Source: SFLA01 sp045595165 (lineage in GTDB: Bacteria > Bacillota > Clostridia > Oscillospirales > CAG-382). Taken from it: 64,000 nt of DNA. The translations under genes and the position numbers were made by a program. The DNA lies in the NCBI GenBank assembly GCA_045595165.1, contig JAZNZY010000022.1:1-64000 (forward strand). The letters are read 5' to 3'. Below the pieces are notes generated by a model. The model worked only from the letters and a program-made list of their open reading frames with translations. It was not told the origin of the DNA and did not search any database. This document shows, in pieces, positions 46,753 to 55,481 of this stretch (its first letter is position 1; every line of letters starts with the position of its first letter).

Positions 46753-47592
46753 ATGGCAAAAAAGATAGGTTTTATTGATTATTATCTTGATGAATGGCAC
46801 GCACTCAATTATCCCCAGTTTATTAAAGATGCTACCGACGGAGAATTCGAAGTAGCTTACGCTTATGCTGAAATGGATAAGCCCGGCGGAATGACTACCG
46901 ATCAGTGGTGCGAAAAGTACGGCGTACAGCGTCTTGACAGTATCGACGAGGTCGTTGAAAAGAGCGATTGCATTATCGTGCTTTCTCCCGATAACCCCGA
47001 GCGCCATTGGGATCTTTGCCAAAAGCCTCTCCGCAGCGGTAAGCGTGTATACGTAGACAAGACCTTTGCTTTGGAAAAATCCACCGCAGAAGCTCTTGTA
47101 AAGCTTGCAGAAGATAATAATACTCCCTTCTTCTCCACTTCCGCTCTCCGCTTTGCAGACGAGCTGAAGGATATCGACAGAGAGGGCATTTGCTTTATCA
47201 ACTCCCGCGGACCCGGTAACTTTGATACTTATTCTATCCACCAGATCGAGCCTATCGTTGTTCTTATGGGTAGCAAGGCAAAGAGAATTATGTCTGTCGG
47301 TAACGGTAAGTACGAGAGTATGGTTATCGAATTCGAGGGCAACAGAAGCATCGTTATGTCCCATTACGGCTGGACCAACGTAGATTTCAGTATGCTGGTT
47401 AACTATGAAGACGGCAGAACCGTTTCCGTTCCTCAGATGAGCAATACCTTCCCCAACTTTATTAAGGCTATGTGCGATTTCTTCCGTACCGGCGAAATCA
47501 AAGCCGCTCACGACGAAACCGTAGCTATAATGGGTATTATCGAAGCAGGAAATAAAGCGCTTGCTAATCCTAACACCTGGATCGAAATCTAA
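46753..47592 (+). CDS. Gfo/Idh/MocA-type oxidoreductase, short form
   Basis: This 279-residue protein resembles Gfo/Idh/MocA oxidoreductases: an N-terminal Rossmann-like half (K-K-I-G-F-I-D; D-C-I-I-V-L-S-P-D-N-P-E-R-H-W; G-K-R-V-Y-V-D-K-T-F-A) and a shorter C-terminal beta domain. The usual E-K-P motif reads D-K-T, and the N-terminal G-x-G-x-x-G is not evident. The family's substrate-contact region H-Q-I-E-P-I-V near 158 is present. It probably oxidises or dehydrates a sugar made available by the neighbouring isomerase-like protein. The terminator at 47705 follows. Confidence 0.78.
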   Translation: MAKKIGFIDYYLDEWHALNYPQFIKDATDGEFEVAYAYAEMDKPGGMTTDQWCEKYGVQRLDSIDEVVEKSDCIIVLSPDNPERHWDLCQKPLRSGKRVYVDKTFALEKSTAEALVKLAEDNNTPFFSTSALRFADELKDIDREGICFINSRGPGNFDTYSIHQIEPIVVLMGSKAKRIMSVGNGKYESMVIEFEGNRSIVMSHYGWTNVDFSMLVNYEDGRTVSVPQMSNTFPNFIKAMCDFFRTGEIKAAHDETVAIMGIIEAGNKALANPNTWIEI

Positions 47593-47704
47593 CTATTGGG
47601 AACTGTCTAAACTTCGCACAACGAAAAACGCGACAGTTGAAATATTGGTTTTCGAAAACCGTAGGGATAGACGTCCTCGTCTGTCCGCATCCAAATAAAA
47701 ATGT
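47593..47704. other. Noncoding segment with inverted repeats after the oxidoreductase gene
   Basis: AACTGTC (47601-47607) and GACAGTT (47632-47638) form an inverted repeat, GGTTTTCGAAAACC (47647-47660) is a perfect palindrome, and AGACGTCCTCGTCT (about 47671-47684) is near-palindromic. No coding frame is seen. Confidence 0.5.
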
Positions 47705-47740
47705 AGGAATCCGTTTTTGCGGATTCCTTCTTTATTTTAT
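47705..47740 (+). terminator. Intrinsic terminator of the solute-binding operon
   Basis: AGGAATCCG (47705-47713) pairs with CGGATTCCT (47720-47728) around TTTTTG, followed by a T-rich tail. Confidence 0.85.
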
Positions 47741-47756
47741 CGCGTTTTTCTAACCG

Positions 47757-47801
47757 CTTTTACTTCGCTAGTCGTAGATTACTACGCCACGCTCGTAAAA
47801 G
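47757..47801. repeat. Long imperfect inverted repeat
   Basis: CTTTTAC (47757-47763) pairs with GTAAAAG (47795-47801), enclosing TCGTAG-ATTA-CTACG. The flanking 47802-47911 segment holds no gene; a TTTTTTGC/GCAAAAAA-type hairpin lies near 47887-47906. Confidence 0.6.
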
Positions 47802-47911
47802 ACGTTTTCTGCTTTGTTTATACAGTTCCTTGCTTCAGCGATACTCTTGCAACTACAGACGGTAGATTTCGAAAATGACTATTACGGTTTTTTGCTCTGC
47901 AAAAAACTTCC

Positions 47912-47989
47912 ATAGTTCCTAGTTCATAGTTCATCGTTCCTAGTTCCTAGTTCCTAGTTCATAGTTCATAGTTCCTAGTTTATAGTTCC
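47912..47989. repeat. 7-bp tandem repeat (TAGTTCC/TAGTTCA) overlapping the folD stop
   Basis: About eleven 7-bp units of the form ATAGTTC or CTAGTTC, with a few single-base variants, run for 78 bp. The last two units contain the end of folD on the minus strand; its stop codon TAG is part of a unit. Unit number could vary between strains. Confidence 0.85.
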
Positions 47990-48835
47990 TTCGTGAATGC
48001 CGTACGCTGTCATGGTATTTTCCATAAGCATTGCTCTGGTCATGGGGCCCACACCGCCGGGAACGGGTGTGATATGGCTTGCCTTTTCATAGCAGGAATT
48101 ATAATCGCAGTCGCCGCACAGCTTGCCTTCGGCGTTTCTGTTCATACCCACGTCAACCACAACGGCGCCGTCTTTAATCATATCGCCTTTAATGAAATCG
48201 GCTCTGCCCACTGCGGAAACGAGAATGTCCGCGCTCTTTGTTACTTCTGCCAGATTCTTTGTCTTGGAATGGCACACCGTAACGGTTCCGTTGCGATCAA
48301 GAAGCATCATCGCCGCAGGTTTGCCTACTATGTTGCTTCTGCCCACTACCACACAGTTTTTGCCTGCTATATCGATAGAATACTCGTCTAAAATTCTGAT
48401 CACGCCGGCGGGCGTACAGGGGAGCAGGGAGGGGGTGCCTCTGAACAGCTTTCCTGCGGAAACGGGGTGGAAGCAATCCACGTCCTTATCGGGAGCGATA
48501 CGCTCCAGCACCGCGCCTGCATCTATATGCTTGGGCACGGGCAACTGGCAAAGAATTCCGTCCACGGTATCGTCAGCGTTCAGCTTATCTATAAGTGCAA
48601 TAAGCTCTTCCTGGGTGGTTTGTGCGGGGAGAGTATGTCCGATAGACAAAAAACCAACCTCTTCACAATCCTTTTTCTTGTTGCGCACGTATACGGCGGA
48701 GGCGGGGTCTTCGCCTACCAGTATTACCGCCAGAGCGGGAATACGCTTGCTTTCTTTTTTCAAAAGGTCTACTTTTTCCTTTACTTCGCATTTAACCTTT
48801 GCGGCTACGGCTTTTCCGTCAAGTATTATCGCCAT
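47975..48835 (-). CDS. folD: Bifunctional methylenetetrahydrofolate dehydrogenase/cyclohydrolase
   Basis: The 286-residue protein has FolD signatures: S-A-V-Y-V-R-N-K-K-K-D-C (catalytic Lys), G-I-L-C-Q-L-P-V-P-K-H, D-K-D-V-D-C-F-H-P-V-S-A-G, P-C-T-P-A-G, V-V-G-R-S-N-I-V-G-K-P and P-V-P-G-G-V-G-P-M-T. It interconverts methylene-, methenyl- and formyl-tetrahydrofolate in the cytosol. The ATG at 48835 gives M-A-I-I-L-D-G-K. It overlaps lgt by 17 bp and is last in the 15-gene array; its final codons lie in the 7-bp tandem repeat. Confidence 0.96.
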   Translation of the reverse strand: MAIILDGKAVAAKVKCEVKEKVDLLKKESKRIPALAVILVGEDPASAVYVRNKKKDCEEVGFLSIGHTLPAQTTQEELIALIDKLNADDTVDGILCQLPVPKHIDAGAVLERIAPDKDVDCFHPVSAGKLFRGTPSLLPCTPAGVIRILDEYSIDIAGKNCVVVGRSNIVGKPAAMMLLDRNGTVTVCHSKTKNLAEVTKSADILVSAVGRADFIKGDMIKDGAVVVDVGMNRNAEGKLCGDCDYNSCYEKASHITPVPGGVGPMTRAMLMENTMTAYGIHEGTIN

Positions 48836-49796
48836 CGTGGGTCTCCTCGCTTTCAGGGATGGTTTCCGGTTCATTACATTCTTCTGCGGGAACAGAATTG
48901 TTTTCCGCGCCTGCAAAAGCCTCACGGTAGCTGTCAAGCTCCGTGTTTTCCTTTTTGCTTTTTACATAAAGCAATATAAGTCCGATTATACCTGCGATAC
49001 AGGTCATAAATCCGATAACACTGTTAAGCTTTATTGTTTCAAAAATATACAGCGAATCGGTACGCAGCAGTTCTATAAATCCTCTGCCCAAGCCGTACCA
49101 GGTAACGTACATAAGAAACGCCTGACCGTTAAACTTTTTCTTTTTGTAAAGCAGGTTGATTATCACAAATCCCAGAATATTCCAAAGAGATTCGTAAAGA
49201 AAGGTGGGATGTACGAAATCCACCGATATTTTGGTCTTTACTCCGTCTATTATTTCGGTGCGGTATGCGCCTTCAAGCTGCATACGCCAGGGGAGGGAAC
49301 CGATGTTTTCCGACCATCCGTAAGCTTCGCCGTTAAAGAAATTTCCCCATCTGCCCATTATCTGACCGATCATTACTGCAGGTGCAACCGCATCCAGCAT
49401 ACGCAGTATCATAATTTTCCTTAACTTGCAGTATACGATAACCGTCAATGCGCCGAAAATTATGGCTCCGTAAATAGCTATACCGCCGTTCCAGATACTT
49501 ATTACGCTCAACAAAGAATCGTATTTTTCGGGGTTGGTAATAACGTATAAAAGTCTTGCGCCCACAATGGCAATGGGAACGGTGAACAGCGCCAGATTAT
49601 AGCAATCGTCTTCACGGATATGCTCAAACTTCGTGGCGCGCCACAGAAAATAGCTGAATGCCAGAACAATACCCAAAGCTATAATAACACCATACCAGTA
49701 TACGGTTATACCGTCGCCTATAGGAATGGTAAAAGCGGCGCGGTTAAGCTCAAACTGTTCTATTCCCAAGCCGGGAAAAGCAATGGTTGTCTTCAT
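48819..49796 (-). CDS. lgt: Phosphatidylglycerol-prolipoprotein diacylglyceryl transferase
   Basis: The 325-residue membrane protein carries the Lgt pattern: Y-G-V-I-I-A-L-G, G-A-R-L-L-Y-V, W-N-G-G-I-A-I-Y-G, M-G-R-W-G-N-F-F-N-G-E-A-Y-G and H-P-T-F-L-Y-E-S-L-W-N, with seven or so membrane helices and an acidic C-terminal tail. It lipidates the Cys of lipoproteins such as those at 29760, 35787 and 44338. The ATG at 49796 was chosen; a longer frame lacks conservation. Confidence 0.96.
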   Translation of the reverse strand: MKTTIAFPGLGIEQFELNRAAFTIPIGDGITVYWYGVIIALGIVLAFSYFLWRATKFEHIREDDCYNLALFTVPIAIVGARLLYVITNPEKYDSLLSVISIWNGGIAIYGAIIFGALTVIVYCKLRKIMILRMLDAVAPAVMIGQIMGRWGNFFNGEAYGWSENIGSLPWRMQLEGAYRTEIIDGVKTKISVDFVHPTFLYESLWNILGFVIINLLYKKKKFNGQAFLMYVTWYGLGRGFIELLRTDSLYIFETIKLNSVIGFMTCIAGIIGLILLYVKSKKENTELDSYREAFAGAENNSVPAEECNEPETIPESEETHDGDNT

Positions 49797-49816
49797 AAGC
49801 AAAAACTTCCTTTCGT

Positions 49817-51088
49817 CTATTCTTCTTCGGGGAGTACGATGGATAAACAGCTTTTTTCCATATCGTACCCGCAAAGGAAACGTGTTTTCACGTCATCGTA
49901 GCTTGTGTTTCCGATCACGGAAGCGTAATCCAGCATATCGCATCCCTCCAGTGCCGCAGAAGCAAGTCTGTTTGCGGTTTCGGAGGTGGAATTAAAGCTG
50001 AGGCACTCCGTGGCGTAAATAACCTTTTTTGCGCGGATAAACTCTTCCTCGGTAAAGAATACCTCTTTCCGTTTTTTGATCTCTTCTTTTACAGCCTCCG
50101 CCACCGCGTCGGGATCGTCTGCCACTCCCTCGATAGAGATATACGACCAATCGCGGGAATTATAATAGCTGTATGAAAAGCGATCGGATATAAGTCCGCT
50201 TTCGTAGTTATTGCAGTAAAACTCTCCCGAGGAGCCAAAAAGCAACTGAAGTATTATAGCGTGCTCCGCGCTGCGTTTAAGGTCATCGTCATCCTTTTGA
50301 GGAACACTTTCTTTTATGCCCAAGGCGAATTGAGGCATACCGATCTTTAACTTGGTAACCACTCTTTTTTCGTTAACCTCGCCGGGCTCGTAAATATCGG
50401 GCAGGGAAATGCTTATTTCGGGATAAGTTCCCATACATTCGTCGCAAACCCTTTTTACTTCCTCGGGGTCAACTCTTCCGCAAATGCAAAGCACGGTGTT
50501 GGAGGGGTGGTAAAACACTCTGTGAATATCGTAAAGCGTTTCGGGCGTTATTTCCGCAATAGATTCCACCGTACCCGCAATATCCTTGCGTACGGGATTG
50601 TTAACGTACATTCCCTCCAGCATACCAAGCAGTGCCCGCCAGTCCGCGTCGTCTTCGTACATTTTTATTTCCTGACCGATAATTCCTTGCTCCTTTTGTA
50701 CGCTTTCTTTTGTGAAATGAGGAGTAAAAACCATCCGGAGAAGAGTCTTTAAGTTAATATAAAAATTCTCCGTGCAGGAAAAAATGTATTCGGTGCGCTC
50801 AAAGGATGTAAATGCGTTTGCATCGCCGCCGTTTTTGGAATAGGTTTCAAAAGCATCCGTTCCGTCGGGGTTTTCAAAAAGCTTGTGCTCAAGAAAATGA
50901 GCCGTTCCGTCGGGCACGGTTACAATTCCGTCCTTAGTAGGCAGGCGGTTATCGCAGGAGCCGTATTTAACAGCCACAGCCGCAAAGGCGGTTTCGTGGT
51001 TTTTGGGGCAAACGTACACGGGCAGTCCCGAAGAATGCACGAAGTGGTAATATTTTTCACCCAAAAGGGCGTTTTCCCTTATTATCAT
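49817..51088 (-). CDS. M16 family zinc peptidase (YfmH-type)
   Basis: The 423-residue protein has the inverted zinc motif H-x-x-E-H at 64-68 (H-F-L-E-H) and a downstream Glu region near 140, as in active M16 subunits. It pairs with the M16-like protein upstream, overlapping by ATGA. Bacillota encode such pairs (YfmH/YfmF or YmfH/YmfF), one active and one inactive; some are annotated as connected with EF-P modification. The product is probably cytosolic. Confidence 0.88.
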   Translation of the reverse strand: MIIRENALLGEKYYHFVHSSGLPVYVCPKNHETAFAAVAVKYGSCDNRLPTKDGIVTVPDGTAHFLEHKLFENPDGTDAFETYSKNGGDANAFTSFERTEYIFSCTENFYINLKTLLRMVFTPHFTKESVQKEQGIIGQEIKMYEDDADWRALLGMLEGMYVNNPVRKDIAGTVESIAEITPETLYDIHRVFYHPSNTVLCICGRVDPEEVKRVCDECMGTYPEISISLPDIYEPGEVNEKRVVTKLKIGMPQFALGIKESVPQKDDDDLKRSAEHAIILQLLFGSSGEFYCNNYESGLISDRFSYSYYNSRDWSYISIEGVADDPDAVAEAVKEEIKKRKEVFFTEEEFIRAKKVIYATECLSFNSTSETANRLASAALEGCDMLDYASVIGNTSYDDVKTRFLCGYDMEKSCLSIVLPEEE

Positions 51089-52356
51089 TCCTCGTTACCC
51101 CCTTTCAGAAAATACACCGTATCTGCGGTTATATTTTTCGCGCAGGAAACAACGTCGTCCCGTGTTATACCGTCCATCATTTTTTCCGCATCCCACGGGG
51201 AAATATCCACTCCCGCAATAAAACGGGAAAGATAAAAGCTGTTCATAGCCCGAACGGTATCGGTAACGCTTCTGAAATTACTTTTAATATTCTTTACCGC
51301 GGTGGTAAACTCGGTATCGGAAAATGCGCCGTTTTTCATATCCTCAAGCTGTTCCGTTACAGCGCCGTACACCTTGTCCTTATCGCGGGCGTTAATACCT
51401 GCGGTGATAATAAGTATTCCCTTTATGGACTGAGGGACGGGAGAGCAGTAATAGCACAGGGACATCTTCTCCCTCACGTTCATAAACAGCTTGCTTGTGG
51501 GGGAAGCGGCAAAAATTTCATCAAACACCAAAAACTTAAGCCAGTCTTTTTCGCCCAGAGAAATTCCCGTGCGGTATCCGATACAAAGCTTGCTCTGGCT
51601 TATTTTCATTTTCTCGGTATATGATCTGATCACGTCCGCTTTTTTAATGATCTCGGTCTTGGGCACCTCGCTTCTTCCATCGGAAAAGGGGAGATACTCT
51701 TTTATATAGCCTTCAACCTCCCGTTCATCAATATTTCCGGTGAAAACTATGTGAACGGGTGCGGAGGAAAGCATTTTTTTGTAAAACTCAAAAAGGTTTT
51801 TGCCGTTTATTTTCTTTACGTCCTCTTCCTTTCCGTCGGAAGAAACGGAATACGCCTCGTTTTTGCACATCATCTCAATACAGCGGGAAACCGCGTAAGA
51901 GGATTTGTTATCTGTACGGGAACGTATAATATCTATCTGGTTTTTCTTTTCGCTTTCCACGTATTCGGGGTTAAATCCGCCGTCAACAACAAGGGGGCAG
52001 AATATAAGCTGGTGCAAAAGCTCAAAAAGCTTTGGCGTAATATCCTCGTTACCCAGTGTATACGCCTTATTTATTCCCGAAACCGAGAAGGTAATGCTTA
52101 TACATTCTCCCAGCACTCGGTTGTACGCCTCTGCGGAAGCGGCATAAAGCTCCTCTTGGGCAATGGCAAGACTGCGCATATCGGGAAACTTTACCGTACC
52201 GCGGTTGATAACTGCAGTAAGCAAAGCAGAAAAAGCCGCGTTTTCCCGTGTGAGGGGTAAAAGAAAATTAACGGTAAGAAGATCGTATTTTGATTTATCC
52301 GTTTTTATGGCGGTAAAGGTTACGCCGTCGGAAATAGTATTAAAGTATTTTTCCAT
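51085..52356 (-). CDS. M16 family peptidase-like protein, inactive partner (YfmF-type)
   Basis: The 423-residue protein has the M16 two-domain layout but no H-x-x-E-H motif; the matching region reads F-S-A-L-L-T-A-V-I-N-R-G-T. A C-terminal half with S-P-T-S-K-L-F-M-N-V-R-E-K-M-S-L-C-Y-Y fits the family. It would form the non-catalytic half of a heterodimer with the adjacent zinc-binding M16 protein. It lies 3 bp after nagB. Confidence 0.88.
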   Translation of the reverse strand: MEKYFNTISDGVTFTAIKTDKSKYDLLTVNFLLPLTRENAAFSALLTAVINRGTVKFPDMRSLAIAQEELYAASAEAYNRVLGECISITFSVSGINKAYTLGNEDITPKLFELLHQLIFCPLVVDGGFNPEYVESEKKNQIDIIRSRTDNKSSYAVSRCIEMMCKNEAYSVSSDGKEEDVKKINGKNLFEFYKKMLSSAPVHIVFTGNIDEREVEGYIKEYLPFSDGRSEVPKTEIIKKADVIRSYTEKMKISQSKLCIGYRTGISLGEKDWLKFLVFDEIFAASPTSKLFMNVREKMSLCYYCSPVPQSIKGILIITAGINARDKDKVYGAVTEQLEDMKNGAFSDTEFTTAVKNIKSNFRSVTDTVRAMNSFYLSRFIAGVDISPWDAEKMMDGITRDDVVSCAKNITADTVYFLKGGNEE

Positions 52357-52359
52357 TTA

Positions 52360-53124
52360 TTAAAGTATTTTTGCTCCGCTGTCAGTATCAAGATAAAGGG
52401 TTGCGTTATCGTGGCGGCGAAGTATGGAAGCAGGGCATGCTTCGGTTATCTCGCCTTTTACGGTGTTGTATACCGCATTCGCCTTTGAGGGGGCGGGAAC
52501 AACACAGAATATCGCCTCGGGTGCAACCAGAGTGGGGATAGTAAGTGTCATAGCGTGGGTGGGAACAAGGTCGATGGAAGCAAAGCATCCGTCGTTGACC
52601 TGTTGCATACGGCACACGTTATCCAATTCCACGGGTTTTACCGCATATTTATCGTTAAAATCCGCAACGTGGGGATCGTTAAAAGCGATATGTCCGTTTT
52701 CGCCGATACCCATACATATAACGTCACAGGGATGCTCAGAAAGCAATTTTGCATATCTTTCTGCTTCAGCGTAAGGATCGGTTGCGGTAATGTCGATATA
52801 ATTTACGGAAGCAAAGGGCACTTTGCCGAAGATCGCATTATTAAGAAAGTTTCCGAATCCCTGGGGCGCGTCCTTGTCAAGACCTATATATTCGTCCATA
52901 TGGAAAGCGTGAATTTTGGTCCAGTCTATCTCTTTATCGTTTATAAGAGCGGCAAGAAATTCATTCTGGCTGGGTGCGGCGGCAAAGATCATATTAATTT
53001 CGCCTTTTTTTGCTATTTGCGCCTTTATTTCTGCGGCGGCTTCCGCCGCGGCGCATACGCCCATTTCCTGCCTGGATTCGTATATTTTGTATGTAAGCTT
53101 GTCTGCTTTTCCTGCTTTAACCAT
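52360..53124 (-). CDS. nagB: Glucosamine-6-phosphate deaminase family protein
   Basis: The 254-residue protein matches NagB-type isomerases: F-H-M-D-E-Y-I-G-L (catalytic Asp77), G-I-G-E-N-G-H-I-A-F-N-D-P, and T-L-T-I-P-T-L. The usual N-terminal phosphate loop (G-S-T/S-P) reads A-A-A-P-S-Q-N-E-F, a variant also seen in other Clostridia. It would convert glucosamine-6-phosphate to fructose-6-phosphate and ammonia. The ATG at 53124 overlaps nagA by 8 bp, supporting the pathway assignment. Confidence 0.9.
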   Translation of the reverse strand: MVKAGKADKLTYKIYESRQEMGVCAAAEAAAEIKAQIAKKGEINMIFAAAPSQNEFLAALINDKEIDWTKIHAFHMDEYIGLDKDAPQGFGNFLNNAIFGKVPFASVNYIDITATDPYAEAERYAKLLSEHPCDVICMGIGENGHIAFNDPHVADFNDKYAVKPVELDNVCRMQQVNDGCFASIDLVPTHAMTLTIPTLVAPEAIFCVVPAPSKANAVYNTVKGEITEACPASILRRHDNATLYLDTDSGAKIL

Positions 53125-54289
53125 TTCTGATTTCCTTTCCGCGTACGTAAACTGCGTATACATTTATATCATCGTCAAATACGGCAATATCCGCATCTTT
53201 TCCTGCTTCCAAGGTGCCTTTGTTTTGGAGTCCTGCGAAGCGTGCGGGGGTTGCCGTCATCATCTTTACTGCATCGTGCAAGGGCACGCCTGCCTGCTTA
53301 TATACCGTTCGCACCAGTCTGTCCGCCGTGGCGATACTGCCTGCAAAGGCTTGTCTGTCCGGCATTTTTGCAACGCCGTCCTCTATAAATACCTCATATC
53401 CGTTTTCCAGAGAGCCCAGTATGGTAGTGCCCGAGGTCTGTCCCGCGCCTCGCATGGAATCGGTTACAAGGCACATTTTATCTGCGCCCTTTATGCGGTA
53501 GAGAGAGCCCAGTATGCAGGGAGGAAGATGGCATCCGTCGGCAATGACTTCTACACGCATATCGTCGATAATATATCCGCTTTCGATCATACCGGGTATA
53601 CGGAAACCTCCCCTTCTTACCATAGAGGACATTCCCGAATAAAAGTGGGTCATCAGAGTGTAGCCGTTTTCATAACCTTCAACCACAGTATCGTATTCCG
53701 CATCGGAATGTCCCATAGAAGCGAGTATACCGTGTTTTTTCAGCTCATTGCCCAATTCCATAGCTCCTTCAAGCTCGGGAGCGACAGTCCAGCGTTTTAT
53801 AATTCCCTTTCCTGCTTCCAGAATCGGCATATAGTGGTCGGCGGCAGGCTTTTTCAAAAATCTCTCGTCCTGCGCACCCTTTTGAGTGGGGGAGAAATAA
53901 GGCCCTTCAAGGTGGATACCGCAAAGATCGCTTCCGTTGTTTTCGGTTTTACTTGCGGTGCGGAAGGTTTCAAATGTGCGGAACAGCTCTTCGTCGGGGC
54001 AGGTGAGGGTAGTGGGAAGCATAGCTGTCGTGCCGTGGCTTCCGTGCAGACGGGCGGCGTTAAGGTATGCCTCCACCGTTCCGTCCATAAAATCGCTTCC
54101 TCCGCCTCCGTGCAAATGTATATCTACAAATCCGGGGGAAATATATTTATCGCCGTAATCGGTTAAATCATAACCTTCATCGCAGGTGCGCTTTCCTGCG
54201 GAAATAACCTTTCCGCTCTCAAAGCACACTTCGCCTTTTTCGATAATTCCGTTTTCGGTTATCAGTTTTCCGGCTATCTTCCTTACCAT
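53117..54289 (-). CDS. nagA: N-acetylglucosamine-6-phosphate deacetylase
   Basis: The 390-residue amidohydrolase has P-G-F-V-D-I-H-L-H-G (metal site), G-I-H-L-E-G-P-Y-F-S, S-M-G-H-S-D-A, T-H-F-Y-S-G-M-S, I-A-D-G-C-H-L-P and V-T-D-S-M-R-G-A-G, the NagA order. It produces glucosamine-6-phosphate for NagB, encoded directly after with an 8-bp overlap. GlcNAc could come from cell-wall turnover, in line with the glucosaminidase and MltG in this window. Confidence 0.95.
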   Translation of the reverse strand: MVRKIAGKLITENGIIEKGEVCFESGKVISAGKRTCDEGYDLTDYGDKYISPGFVDIHLHGGGGSDFMDGTVEAYLNAARLHGSHGTTAMLPTTLTCPDEELFRTFETFRTASKTENNGSDLCGIHLEGPYFSPTQKGAQDERFLKKPAADHYMPILEAGKGIIKRWTVAPELEGAMELGNELKKHGILASMGHSDAEYDTVVEGYENGYTLMTHFYSGMSSMVRRGGFRIPGMIESGYIIDDMRVEVIADGCHLPPCILGSLYRIKGADKMCLVTDSMRGAGQTSGTTILGSLENGYEVFIEDGVAKMPDRQAFAGSIATADRLVRTVYKQAGVPLHDAVKMMTATPARFAGLQNKGTLEAGKDADIAVFDDDINVYAVYVRGKEIRNG

Positions 54290-54292
54290 TTT

Positions 54293-54763
54293 CTACTCCT
54301 CCAAAAGGCATACCGCGTGGGCGCATATACCTTCTTTTGCTCCCGTAAATCCCATCCCCTCTTCGGTGGTGGCTTTTACGTTTATTCTGTCTGTTTCCGT
54401 GCCCAGCGCTTTTGCAATGTTTTCCCTCATATTCTCTATGTAGGGAGAAAGCTTGGGCACCTGAGCAATTACCGTGCAATCAAGATTACCTAAAACGTAA
54501 CCCTGCTTATCCATTTCGCTCTTTACCTTTTCAAGAAGCAGTAATGAACAAATATTTTTGTATTTTCCGTCGGTATCGGGAAAATGATACCCTATATCTC
54601 TTAACGCCATAGCGCCCAAGATACTGTCGCACACGGCGTGAATAAGCACGTCCGCATCGGAATGTCCCGCAAGACCGTATTCATAGGGTATTTCCACACC
54701 GCCCAAAACAAGCTTTCTTTCCGGTGCAAAACGGTGTGCATCGTAGCCGTGTCCGATCCTCAT
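54293..54763 (-). CDS. ispF: 2-C-methyl-D-erythritol 2,4-cyclodiphosphate synthase
   Basis: The 156-residue protein begins MRIGHGYDAHRF with metal ligands D8 and H10, followed by G-L-A-G-H-S-D-A-D-V-L-I-H-A, D-I-G-Y-H-F-P-D-T-D and T-T-E-E-G-M-G-F-T-G, all IspF signatures. It acts in the MEP isoprenoid pathway, one step after IspE. The start at 54763 follows GGAAGGA and is 4 bp after ispD. Confidence 0.96.
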   Translation of the reverse strand: MRIGHGYDAHRFAPERKLVLGGVEIPYEYGLAGHSDADVLIHAVCDSILGAMALRDIGYHFPDTDGKYKNICSLLLLEKVKSEMDKQGYVLGNLDCTVIAQVPKLSPYIENMRENIAKALGTETDRINVKATTEEGMGFTGAKEGICAHAVCLLEE

Positions 54764-54767
54764 AAGG

Positions 54768-55481
54768 CTATTTTCCTTCCTTTTCTCTTTCTGCAAGGAA
54801 TATGCGCGCTTTCGCTCTGCGTATATCCTCTGCGGTGGTGAGCTTATCGTTATTATCGCCGATATTTATATATTTCACCTTAAATCCCGCCGCTTCCGCC
54901 AGGGTGGTGTCGTCTGTAGCGGAAAGCTTGTTTTTCTTTCCCACAGCGGATGCAACGAGATAAATATCCTTTTTGAACACCTGAGGTGTCTGCACCGCTA
55001 TAAGTCTGTCCCTTTGGGGAGTGTACTGGGCGGCGCCGTTTTCATCGGTATATTTAATGGTGTCCGCCACCGCCTTGCAAGCGCAGGATGCGCCTGTTTC
55101 GTAAACAGCGTTCACTACCTCATCTATATTTTCGGCTGTAATAAAGGGACGTGCGCAATCGTGAATACACACTATATCCGTGTTGCCTGCGGCAAGAACG
55201 CCGTTAAGTACGGATTCCGTCCTCGTTTTTCCGCCGGGAGCATAGCGTATTTCTTTTTTTGTGTATTTGCTTGAAATAGGCAAAAGTCGGGCGTTATCAC
55301 GGCAGACAACCACTATATCGGTTACCGTTTTGCTTTTTTCAAACGCATCCAGAACCATAGAAAAAACGGTGTTTTTTCCCAGCTTTATAAGGGGCTTTTC
55401 CACCCCGCCCATTCTTTGTCCCGTTCCTGCGGCGACAATGACCGCGGTTACCCGTCTTTTTGCTTTTTTATTATTTTCCAC
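54768..55481 (-). CDS. ispD: 2-C-methyl-D-erythritol 4-phosphate cytidylyltransferase
   Basis: The 237-residue protein has V-I-V-A-A-G-T-G-Q-R-M-G (nucleotide loop), G-K-T-R-T-E-S-V-L-N-G, I-H-D-C-A-R-P-F-I and A-V-Q-T-P-Q-V-F, typical of IspD. Start: GTG at 55481 is preferred because AAAAGGTGAT lies at suitable distance upstream; the earlier GTG at 55493 is itself part of that box. It lies next to ispF, a common arrangement for the MEP pathway. Confidence 0.95.
   Translation of the reverse strand: MENNKKAKRRVTAVIVAAGTGQRMGGVEKPLIKLGKNTVFSMVLDAFEKSKTVTDIVVVCRDNARLLPISSKYTKKEIRYAPGGKTRTESVLNGVLAAGNTDIVCIHDCARPFITAENIDEVVNAVYETGASCACKAVADTIKYTDENGAAQYTPQRDRLIAVQTPQVFKKDIYLVASAVGKKNKLSATDDTTLAEAAGFKVKYINIGDNNDKLTTAEDIRRAKARIFLAEREKEGK

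Noticed and set aside
47912..47989. CRISPR array
   Set aside because: The units are 7 bp with no spacers and no cas genes are present.
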